A stretch of 7,956 nucleotides of DNA from Vulcanimicrobiota bacterium (GTDB lineage: Bacteria; Vulcanimicrobiota; Vulcanimicrobiia; Vulcanimicrobiales; Vulcanimicrobiaceae): contig PMFP01000076.1 of NCBI GenBank assembly GCA_003155175.1, forward strand, positions 23,209 to 31,164. The letters run 5' to 3'. Below are positions 1 to 5,699 of this stretch, in pieces (positions within the stretch are counted from its first letter, which is position 1; each line of letters begins with the position of its first letter). The translations under genes were made by a program, and so were the position numbers. The notes beneath the pieces were generated by a model. It did no database searches. It saw only the letters and a program-made list of their open reading frames with translations, and was not told where the DNA came from.

Positions 1-1
1 G

Positions 2-73
2 GATCCATCCGAGCCGGGCCCCGAGATCCTTCACACTCGCGCTTCGCAGGCCGATTCTTTGGAGGTCGGGTAG
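2..73 (+). CDS. Possible C-terminal tail of an upstream gene, cut by the window start
   Basis: The frame starting at base 2 is open to a TAG at 71-73 and would encode 23 residues rich in Glu, Asp, Ser and Pro, ending in LEVG. It would be the hydrophilic tail of a plus-strand gene whose body lies outside the window. Support is weak: the other two plus frames are also open here, as expected at this GC content, and there is no homology to lean on. If it is real, the next gene starts 33 bases later and could belong to the same transcript. Bases 74-106 hold no Shine-Dalgarno sequence or hairpin I would defend. Confidence 0.25.
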   Translation, partial: DPSEPGPEILHTRASQADSLEVG

Positions 74-106
74 GCGGAGTCCGGTCCTTGCGCGTAAAGC
101 TACCCC

Positions 107-1075
107 GTGCGAAAACGTCTTCTGGGTCCTCTCATCGCAGGCGCCGGCTCCGTAGCCGGGATGGTCGCGATGAACCGCGCGCTCCGTGCGCCGGCGGGGT
201 CTTTGACCAGCGCGCTCGGTGGCACGCGACAGGCCTGGCGATGGCGAGGCTACGACATCTTCGCAACGGAGGCGGGCCAGGGACCGCTGGTCTTCCTCGT
301 CCACGGCATCTACGCCGGTAGCTCGTCCTTCGAATTTCGCAAGCTCTTTCCGCTCCTCGCGCGCAAGTACCGCGTCGTCGCGATCGATCTTCTCGGCTCG
401 GGGTTATCGGAGCGACCGAACATCGATTATTCCGCCGATCTGTTCGTGGATCAAATCGTCGACGCCGTTCATCATTTCGGTCCCGACGCGGCCGCCTTGG
501 TCTGCAGTTCGCTCGGTGCGGCGTTCTCTATACGGGCGGCGGCTCACGCGAGTTTGAAAGGGCGGATCGGATCGCTGACGGCCGTCTGCCCGACCGGGCT
601 GGACGGCGTGCTCGACGAGCCGGCCAAGCCTCCGGGCGTTGCGATTACCAAGTTGTTCCGATCGCCGGTCGTGGGCGAGTGGCTGTTCAACGGACTGGCG
701 TCGCGTCCGTCGCTCGGCTGGTTTTTGCGCAACCAGGCCTATGCGGATCCGGCTTCGGCTACGCCGGAGATCATCGACTACTATTGGGATGCCACCCATC
801 AGCCGGGATCGCGTTTCGTGCCGGCGCATTTCGTCGGAGGGGCGTTGAACTGCGGCATCGGCGAGGATCTCCCGCGCGTGGACGCGCCGATCCTCATCGC
901 GTGGGGCGAGTGCGCCGGCACCGTGTCGCCGATCGAGAACGCGCCGGCTTACGTCGAGCGCGCGGCCGACGCCGAGCTGGCGACGTTTCCGATATCGCGT
1001 CTCTTGCCGCACGAAGAAGAGCCGCTGGCGTTCGCACAGCGGCTCGAGCGCTTCATCGCCGAACGCGCCGGCTAG
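107..1075 (+). CDS. Alpha/beta-hydrolase-fold protein, probably catalytically degenerate
   Basis: This 322-aa protein has the alpha/beta-hydrolase layout. A hydrophobic N-terminus (about residues 5-25) is followed by the first core strand and oxyanion-hole motif LVHGIYAGS (62-73), the strand VVAIDLLGSGLS (90-101) typical of the MhpC/epoxide-hydrolase-like group, and a nucleophile elbow CSSLG with Ser135 at the tip. The usual catalytic acid after strand 6 (WGExD) reads WGECAG (266-271). The usual GHxPHEE carrying the catalytic histidine reads SRLLPHEE (297-304), with Leu at the His position. So Ser135 seems to lack its partners, and substrate and reaction cannot be inferred. The start is uncertain. 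GTG 107 is the first possible start after an in-frame TAA at 95-97 but has no clear ribosome site, while ATG 161 and ATG 170 are in frame and would remove most of the hydrophobic leader. The gene is convergent with the carotene desaturase and overlaps its stop, so a shared pathway is not implied. Confidence 0.85.
   Translation: MRKRLLGPLIAGAGSVAGMVAMNRALRAPAGSLTSALGGTRQAWRWRGYDIFATEAGQGPLVFLVHGIYAGSSSFEFRKLFPLLARKYRVVAIDLLGSGLSERPNIDYSADLFVDQIVDAVHHFGPDAAALVCSSLGAAFSIRAAAHASLKGRIGSLTAVCPTGLDGVLDEPAKPPGVAITKLFRSPVVGEWLFNGLASRPSLGWFLRNQAYADPASATPEIIDYYWDATHQPGSRFVPAHFVGGALNCGIGEDLPRVDAPILIAWGECAGTVSPIENAPAYVERAADAELATFPISRLLPHEEEPLAFAQRLERFIAERAG
1072..1075. other. Interlocked stop codons of convergent genes (CTAG)
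   Basis: The palindrome CTAG holds the TAG stop of the plus-strand hydrolase (1073-1075) and the TAG stop of the minus-strand desaturase (1074-1072). There is no room for a bidirectional terminator between the genes, and I saw no T-tract hairpin just inside either 3' end. Confidence 0.9.
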
Positions 1076-2526
1076 TCTCCCTGCGCGAGAACCGCTTCGA
1101 CCGCGTAACGCGCGCTTCGGACCGCGCCCTCGATGCTCGCCGGAAAGCGGTGGTTCGTGTAACAGCCGGAGAGGAAGAGGTTGCGCACCGGCGTCCGGAA
1201 TCCGGGGCGCAGGCGCTCGGCACCGGGCTTTGCGCGGTAGACGCTCTTTGGGATGCGGACCAGGCGTGCTTTGACCAGATGCTCGCGCGTCGCGTCGGGA
1301 TATATCTTTCCCATGTCGGTCAGCACGCGCTCGATGACGGTGTCGTCATCCTGTCCGATCAGGTCGTCGGCCGGCGCGATGCAGACCTCGATGAACGATC
1401 CCTTCGACCAGCCGTATCCGTCCGAGGCTTGGCCGAGGTCGGCGTGAACCGGCAGGAGCGTACCCGGGCTGAACATCAGGTTGGTAAAGTGCGAGACTTT
1501 CCGGTCGAACCAGAAATGGCCGTTGATGACCGGGCTCGACTCGAGCTTTGCGACGCCGGCGACGAGCGGGTCGCGCAACATGTCGGGCGGCAGCAGTTTG
1601 GCGACGTCGTGAACCGGCGCGGCGAGAATCACGCTGCGTCCGTGGAACGTCCGGCCGTCGCGCGTGCGCACGCCCACGCAGCGATCGTCCGAGAAGAGCA
1701 GTTCGGCCGCGGCGGCGCCCGTTTCGATGGTCACGCCCCGTCCGCGCAGATGGTCTGCGATCGGCTCGATCAAGCGCTCCGATGGCGGCCCGTCGAGAAA
1801 ACCGGCGCGGCTGGCCTCCTTACTCGATGCAAAATACGCCATGACGCGCAGCAGCGCTTCGGCCGAGATGTTGTCGACCGACGTGAAGTTTAGCGCGAGC
1901 GCCATCGGCGCGAAGAACGTTTGCAGCATGTGCTCGGTCATGCCGCGTTTGCGATGCCACTGCGCGTACGTCAGGTCGTCCTGGTGTTCGGCGTATCCGT
2001 GATTGCGGAAGAGAACGGGCAACGTTCCGGTGGCGAACAGCATCTTTTCGATGGTGTTGAAAATGTAACGCGACGAGAGCACCGCGCCGACGCCGTTGAG
2101 CGGTGCCGGCATATCGACGAAGTGAAATTCTTCGAAGACCGTCCCCCCGTTCCAGCGCGGACTGAAGTTCGGCGGAAGCGCCCACGTCAGCGTGTGCGGT
2201 TGCCACAGGATGTGATCGGAGATTCCGACGTCGGCCAGTAGCGCGTGAAGTTCGGTATATCCGCCGAAAAACGCGTGCAGGCCGCTTTCGAGCCAATCGC
2301 CGTCGCGATCTCGCCAGGACGAGAGCTTTCCCCCAAGGATGTTGCGTTTCTCCAGAATCCTGGCGGGATGGCCGGCGTCGGCAAGATACTTTGCGGCTGC
2401 AAGTCCGGCCGGCCCTCCCCCGAGGATCAGCGTTTCGTTGGATGCGTCGTCTATCTGTTCCACACGGCTTGCTTCAACGAAATCGGTCGAAAGGCTTGCG
2501 CATCGGCGCGCGGAATCTTGGGCCAT
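1072..2526 (-). CDS. FAD-dependent carotene desaturase of the plant/cyanobacterial PDS (CrtP-like) type
   Basis: This 484-aa flavoprotein probably introduces double bonds into phytoene or a later carotene. After a roughly 30-residue polar leader comes the Rossmann FAD motif ILGGGPAGLAAAKYLADAG (34-52), then LGGKLSSWRDRDGDWLESGLH (64-84) and FFGGY (86-90). This closely matches PDS/CrtP and differs from CrtI. Further PDS hallmarks are FLDGPPSERL (243-252), NGHFWFDRK (335-343) and the C-terminal ASIEGAVRSARYA (463-475). The motif normally read as GDYT is SGCYT (453-457), with Cys455 replacing the conserved Asp. The length fits the family. Start choice: ATG 2526 has a strong AAGGAAGG just upstream. 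GTG 2463 (463 aa) is an alternative closer to the FAD motif but with a poorer ribosome site. Divergent from the glycosyltransferase-cruF operon, it fits a role in carotenoid synthesis. The exact step (phytoene, zeta-carotene or an end-group desaturation) is open. HpnE-type hydroxysqualene dehydroxylase is less likely because of the GLHxFFG motif. The open frame continues far upstream, antisense to the glycosyltransferase, but that extension is not credible. Confidence 0.85.
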   Translation of the reverse strand: MAQDSARRCASLSTDFVEASRVEQIDDASNETLILGGGPAGLAAAKYLADAGHPARILEKRNILGGKLSSWRDRDGDWLESGLHAFFGGYTELHALLADVGISDHILWQPHTLTWALPPNFSPRWNGGTVFEEFHFVDMPAPLNGVGAVLSSRYIFNTIEKMLFATGTLPVLFRNHGYAEHQDDLTYAQWHRKRGMTEHMLQTFFAPMALALNFTSVDNISAEALLRVMAYFASSKEASRAGFLDGPPSERLIEPIADHLRGRGVTIETGAAAAELLFSDDRCVGVRTRDGRTFHGRSVILAAPVHDVAKLLPPDMLRDPLVAGVAKLESSPVINGHFWFDRKVSHFTNLMFSPGTLLPVHADLGQASDGYGWSKGSFIEVCIAPADDLIGQDDDTVIERVLTDMGKIYPDATREHLVKARLVRIPKSVYRAKPGAERLRPGFRTPVRNLFLSGCYTNHRFPASIEGAVRSARYAVEAVLAQGD

Positions 2527-2527
2527 G
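2524..2527. promoter_or_regulatory. Interlocked start codons of divergent genes (CATG)
   Basis: The palindrome CATG provides ATG 2525-2527 for the plus-strand glycosyltransferase and ATG 2526-2524 for the minus-strand desaturase. If both starts are used, each gene's promoter and ribosome site lie inside the other's coding sequence. The desaturase side has a strong Shine-Dalgarno sequence. The glycosyltransferase side has only a weak GGA at 2512-2514. Confidence 0.65.
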
Positions 2528-3676
2528 TCCTTCCTTGTGTGGACGCTCTTGGCCGTACAAGTTTTGCTTGCGGCGCGCGTCGCCGCTCGCATGTTGGCGA
2601 CGGCACGCGGCATCTCGATCGGGTCCTGCACGCAGGACGGCAGCTCGCGTTCGGTGACGATCCTGGTTCCTGTCCTGGACGAAGAGTGCCGGCTTGGGCC
2701 GTGTCTCGACGCCCTGCGCGCGCAGGGAGAGGACGTTCGCGAGATTCTCGTCGTCGACGGCGGATCGCACGATGCGACGTGCGCGCTGGTCCGTGCTGCC
2801 GCATCGTGCGACGACCGCATCCGGCTCATCGAAGCGGCGCCGGTTCCGGCCGGATGGAACGGCAAAGCATGGAACCTGGAGTCGGGGCTGCGGGCCAGCG
2901 ATGCCACCAGCACCCTGATCGTAACCGTCGACGCCGACGTACGAGCGAATCCGGGTCTCGTGTCCGCGTTGGTCGCGCACGCGCGAAAGACCGGAATGAG
3001 CGCGTTCAGCGTCGCCGCGCACCAACACGTGCCGGACGCCGCGGCTGGGCTCCTGCATCCGTCGATGCTCACGACCCTCGTGTACCGGTTCGGCATTCCC
3101 GGTTGCGCGGCCACGTCGGTCGACCGCGTGCAAGCCAACGGGCAATGCTTCGTCGCGTCGCGCGAATTGCTCGTCCGAACCGGTGCCATCGACAAGGCGC
3201 GCGATTCGCGCTGCGAGGACGTCACGATCGCCCGCGTTCTGGCAGCAAGCGGAACCCCGGTCGGGTTTTACGAATCGACGGATCTTGTGAAGACGGCGAT
3301 GTACGAAAACTGGCGCGAGACGTTGAATTGGCCGCGTTCGCTGACGATGCTCGACCGCTATTCCGGCGTGGCCGGTTGGGTTGGCTTGCTCGAAGTGCTC
3401 CTCGTGCAAGCGCTCCCGCCGTGGATCGCGGCGGCGCTGCTCCTGTGGGGGACGCCCAACTCCCTCGACCGCGCGGCGCTGGCCGTGCAAGGCGCTCTCG
3501 TCCTCATGCGCGTCGCGACGTTGATCGGAACGCGCCGGGCGTACGACGCCCCGCCGGCGACGTACTGGCTGTCGCCGCTGGCCGACCTGCCGGTCGCGAT
3601 CTTGTTGTTTGCCAGCGCGCTGCGCCGGCGTCACACGTGGCGCGGACGCGCGCTCGTTCCGATGGAGGCTCGATGA
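2525..3676 (+). CDS. Membrane GT2 glycosyltransferase, CruG/CruC-like (carotenoid glycosylation)
   Basis: This 383-aa enzyme is predicted to transfer a sugar from a nucleotide sugar to a hydroxylated carotenoid at the cytoplasmic membrane face. It has an N-terminal membrane segment (about 2-20), then a GT-A family 2 domain: SVTILVPVLDEE (43-54), ILVVDGGSHDAT (74-85), WNGKAWNLESG (111-121), the metal-binding DAD in VTVDADVRANP (133-143), ANGQCF (204-209) and the acidic pair ED (231-232). WPRSLTMLD (269-277) stands where processive GT2 enzymes have QxxRW and resembles what I recall of CruC/CruG. Two or three hydrophobic segments close the protein (about 285-307, 318-335, 350-366). ATG 2525 starts just before the first membrane segment. 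The cruF gene follows with an ATGA overlap, and cruF-cruG adjacency is known in cyanobacteria, which supports the assignment. The closest alternative is HpnB or CrtQ-type GT2. Sugar identity and attachment site cannot be read from the sequence. Confidence 0.82.
   Translation: MSFLVWTLLAVQVLLAARVAARMLATARGISIGSCTQDGSSRSVTILVPVLDEECRLGPCLDALRAQGEDVREILVVDGGSHDATCALVRAAASCDDRIRLIEAAPVPAGWNGKAWNLESGLRASDATSTLIVTVDADVRANPGLVSALVAHARKTGMSAFSVAAHQHVPDAAAGLLHPSMLTTLVYRFGIPGCAATSVDRVQANGQCFVASRELLVRTGAIDKARDSRCEDVTIARVLAASGTPVGFYESTDLVKTAMYENWRETLNWPRSLTMLDRYSGVAGWVGLLEVLLVQALPPWIAAALLLWGTPNSLDRAALAVQGALVLMRVATLIGTRRAYDAPPATYWLSPLADLPVAILLFASALRRRHTWRGRALVPMEAR
2529..2536 (-). promoter_or_regulatory. 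Shine-Dalgarno site of the desaturase
   Basis: The minus strand reads AAGGAAGG here. Its AAGGA core sits 5 bases before ATG 2526, which favours that start over GTG 2463. The site falls within the first codons of the divergent glycosyltransferase. Confidence 0.7.
3664..3668 (+). promoter_or_regulatory. Shine-Dalgarno site of cruF
   Basis: GGAGG lies 4 bases before ATG 3673, inside the last codons of the glycosyltransferase. With the ATGA stop/start overlap at 3673-3676, it suggests translational coupling of the two genes. Confidence 0.75.
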
Positions 3677-4503
3677 AGCGTCTGGCCGTTGCGTGCTTCT
3701 GGCTTCACGTCGTCGCGCTCGCGCTGGGCGTATTCGGCATCGTCTTCGCGATCCCGCGGGCCGAAACGTGGACCAACCCGAGCGACATCGCCTTCTTTGC
3801 CTGGGCGCTGCCGCGTGCCGGCTCGCTCGGCATGGTTACCGGTGCGCTCGCGATGCTGGTGTGGGGCGCGTCGGCTCTAGGCTGGCGTAGGACGCTGATC
3901 TTCGCGGCAATCTCGTGCGCCGTTTCTGCGGCCGCGGAACTCACCGGGACCAAGACCGGCTGGCCGTTCGGCGGTTACGAATACCTGACGCTGCTCGGCT
4001 GGAAGATCGCCGGGCGGGTCCCCTACGGCGTTCCGCTGTCTTGGTTCTACATGGGATTCGCGGCCTACGTGCTCGCGCTGGGAATCGTGCCCGCCGGGCG
4101 CCCGGGACGCGGTGCGATCTGCGTTTTCCTCGGAGCGTGGTTGCTGATGGCGTGGGATCTCGTACTCGACCCCGCGATGGCGGCGCTGCCGCAAATAAAG
4201 TTCTGGGAGTGGCACGAGCACGGAGCCTATTTCGGAATGCCGCTTCGCAACCTCGTGGGGTGGTACGCGACCGGCGTCGCGTTCATCGGTCTTTCTCGCC
4301 TGGCGTGGCGCGAGGACCTCGAGCCGCAAGAACTCGATCTGACGTTCCCGTTTGCCGTGTACGCGGTCAACATCGTGTGGTCGATGATCCTGGCGATCTC
4401 GGCCGGCCTTTGGACGCCCGCGATCGCAGCGATCTTCCTCAGTCTCGCGCCCGCCGCACTCGCGCTGCGCCCGCAACAGCGAGCGGCAGCCGATGCCGCC
4501 TGA
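3673..4503 (+). CDS. cruF: CruF-family carotenoid 1,2-hydratase (carotenoid biosynthesis integral membrane protein)
   Basis: This 276-aa polytopic membrane protein of the CruF family is known to add water to the psi-end of gamma-carotene or lycopene-type carotenoids, giving the tertiary 1-hydroxyl. The family signature is clear: ELTGTKTGWPFGGYEYL (89-105), then GVPLSWFYMGFAAYVL (119-134), WDLVLDPAM (161-169) and YFGMPLRNLVGWYATG (186-201), with hydrophobic helices between and around them. Conserved acids Glu89, Asp162 and Asp166 are candidates for the protonation and hydration site (inference). The length is close to the usual 270-300 aa. The start is fixed by GGAGG at 3664-3668 and the 4-base ATGA overlap with the glycosyltransferase, and its 3' end overlaps the acyltransferase by 11 bases. 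Position between a glycosyltransferase and an acyltransferase indicates that the hydroxyl is further decorated. A bacterioruberin-type hydratase homologue is the main alternative reading. Confidence 0.93.
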   Translation: MKRLAVACFWLHVVALALGVFGIVFAIPRAETWTNPSDIAFFAWALPRAGSLGMVTGALAMLVWGASALGWRRTLIFAAISCAVSAAAELTGTKTGWPFGGYEYLTLLGWKIAGRVPYGVPLSWFYMGFAAYVLALGIVPAGRPGRGAICVFLGAWLLMAWDLVLDPAMAALPQIKFWEWHEHGAYFGMPLRNLVGWYATGVAFIGLSRLAWREDLEPQELDLTFPFAVYAVNIVWSMILAISAGLWTPAIAAIFLSLAPAALALRPQQRAAADAA

Positions 4504-5176
4504 CACCAGTGTCTTCGTCGCTCCCGGCATGCGCGCGGTCGCGCGCGCGGTCCTGGGGAAGATCCGCGTTCGCGTCGACGGCGTGGAGAACGTGCCCGCG
4601 TCGGGCCCGGCGCTCCTGGTCTGCCGCCATCATCACCACCTCTACGACGGCGCCGCGCTGGTTTTGGCGATCCGGCGCCCGGTGCGCATGATCGTGGGGC
4701 TGGATTGGGTCAAGGACCAGGGGCAACGTGCATATATGGAAGCCCTGTGCGCGATCGCGGGCTGGCCCGTCGTGCTGCGCGACGAGACGGAAGGGAACCC
4801 GTGGGGTGACGGTTACCGAACGAGCGAACGGCGCCGGTACGCGCGCGCGGCGCTGACGCAATCCGTGGACGTGCTGCGCCGCGGCGGCGTCCTCGCCATG
4901 TTTCCCGAGGGCTATCCGGAAATCGATCCGGCCGGAACGGCCGGCAGCGATGCGGTGCGCCCGTTCGCGCCCGGGTATCTTTCCATCGCCGTACGGGCCG
5001 GCCGGGGCGGCCGTCCCGTTCCGCTCGTCCCGGCCGGATTTTCGTACGCCGGTCCGCCGGACAAGCCGGAATCGATCGCGCTGCGGTTCGGCGCTCCCGA
5101 GTCGATCGCATCGGTTTCGCAGCGCGCGTCGGTCGGACGCTCGGTCGAGGCGAAGGTCCGGGCGCTCTCCGCGTGA
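4493..5176 (+). CDS. Lysophospholipid-type acyltransferase (PlsC/LPLAT fold), candidate carotenoid-glycoside acyltransferase
   Basis: This 227-aa acyltransferase of the glycerol-phosphate/LPLAT superfamily would transfer a fatty acyl group to a hydroxyl. Motif I HX4D is His47 to Asp52, inside a run of four histidines (CRHHHHLYD, 44-52). Motif II is around VVLRDETEGNPWG (93-105). Motif III is MFPEGYP (136-142). Motif IV is VPLVPAGF (176-183). The PlsC core is complete without a long N-terminal membrane domain. ATG 4493 overlaps the end of cruF by 11 bases and lacks a clear Shine-Dalgarno sequence. ATG 4529 (Met13) is a possible later start that keeps all motifs. In green sulfur bacteria, CruD (acyltransferase) follows CruC (glycosyltransferase) in making chlorobactene glucoside laurate. 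By analogy, and from the operon context, this enzyme may acylate the carotenoid sugar. Ordinary 1-acylglycerol-3-phosphate acyltransferase activity cannot be excluded. Confidence 0.82.
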   Translation: MPPDTSVFVAPGMRAVARAVLGKIRVRVDGVENVPASGPALLVCRHHHHLYDGAALVLAIRRPVRMIVGLDWVKDQGQRAYMEALCAIAGWPVVLRDETEGNPWGDGYRTSERRRYARAALTQSVDVLRRGGVLAMFPEGYPEIDPAGTAGSDAVRPFAPGYLSIAVRAGRGGRPVPLVPAGFSYAGPPDKPESIALRFGAPESIASVSQRASVGRSVEAKVRALSA

Positions 5177-5218
5177 GCGGGTCTGTAGGACGGGTGCGGC
5201 GCGTTGCACGGATATGAG

Positions 5219-5665
5219 ATGTACGGCCTGGACATGCGATATTTCTGGTGGCTCGAAGGCGACCGGACGTTCGCGGTCGTCTTCGGAACGCTGCTCGCCG
5301 GATCGTGCTTCGCGCTCGCCTTCCCGATCCTGTGGTGGTACCTGCCGCGTACGCGGAAATGGATTTTTCCAAAGGCTACTGATCCTCGACAGACGTTGCA
5401 GTTATGCTTCGGCATTCTCTGCATGAGCATGATGTTTACGAATGCCCTGTGTCGCTACATTCCCCACGGGCCGCTGGGCTTTTGCCACGCGGCTTTCTTT
5501 CTCACGACCGTCGCGTTGCTCGCGTTCCTCGGCCCCCGCGTCATTTCGGTAGCGCTCGGACGCAATCCGGAGTCCTTTGCGCTTCCGGCTGCGCCGCTGA
5601 TCGCCGCACTCGCCGTCTTGATCGCGCTTCCGCTCTCGGCGGTCGTCAACGCGTTCTGGTTCTAG
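5219..5665 (+). CDS. Unrecognised four-helix membrane protein in the carotenoid operon
   Basis: I do not recognise the family. From ATG 5219 it encodes 148 aa. A short polar N-terminus with aromatic residues (MRYFWWLEGD, 6-15) is followed by about four hydrophobic segments (roughly 17-40, 62-80, 88-106 and 122-145). Between helices 2 and 3 lies CRYIPHGPLGFCHAAFF, rich in possible functional residues (Cys, Arg, His, Pro). The start is uncertain: TTG 5204 adds five residues and has AGGA at some distance, while ATG 5219 has a weak GGA six bases upstream. It lies 42 bases (27 with TTG) after the acyltransferase on the same strand with no terminator visible, so it is probably cotranscribed. Base composition looks slightly less GC-rich around 5355-5460 than in the neighbouring genes. 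A role in carotenoid handling or membrane organisation is inferred from location only. Confidence 0.7.
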   Translation: MYGLDMRYFWWLEGDRTFAVVFGTLLAGSCFALAFPILWWYLPRTRKWIFPKATDPRQTLQLCFGILCMSMMFTNALCRYIPHGPLGFCHAAFFLTTVALLAFLGPRVISVALGRNPESFALPAAPLIAALAVLIALPLSAVVNAFWF

Positions 5666-5688
5666 AACGGGTGAAGATGCGCGCGGCC

Positions 5689-5694
5689 GGTGAG
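5689..5694 (+). promoter_or_regulatory. Shine-Dalgarno site of the last operon gene
   Basis: GGTGAG sits 5 bases before ATG 5700. It favours that ATG over the adjacent in-frame TTG 5697. Confidence 0.55.
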
Positions 5695-5699
5695 CGTTG

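Noticed and set aside
1..29. Weak inverted repeat (GGATC ... GATCC) around a GGGCCC centre at the window start
   Set aside because: Five-base arms with a mismatched interior and no T-tract; not distinguishable from chance in GC-rich sequence.
61..65. GGAGG as ribosome site of the hydrolase
   Set aside because: It lies 41 bases upstream of GTG 107, with in-frame stops at 71-73 and 95-97, too far to serve this start.
679..1893. 404-codon plus-strand open frame across the hydrolase end and the desaturase
   Set aside because: Arg/Ala/Val-rich shadow of real genes in other frames, typical of high-GC DNA, with no domain signature.
2527..3225. Long in-frame upstream extension of the desaturase, antisense to the glycosyltransferase
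   Set aside because: The added residues are low-complexity, Arg/Ser/Ala-rich and lie opposite a well-supported GT2 gene. The strong ribosome site at ATG 2526 and family length argue for the shorter protein.
2474..3634. 386-codon minus-strand open frame antisense to the glycosyltransferase
   Set aside because: Arg- and Gln-rich shadow with no motif; the plus-strand GT2 motifs fully explain the region.
2245..3672. Open upstream extension of the cruF frame
   Set aside because: It overlaps the glycosyltransferase in another frame, has no recognisable domain, and GGAGG plus the ATGA overlap define the cruF start at 3673.
4985..5040. GC-rich, partly palindromic GGCCGG stretch as a possible terminator or repeat
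   Set aside because: It lies inside the acyltransferase where it encodes motif IV and neighbouring Gly/Arg/Pro codons, and there is no T-run after it.
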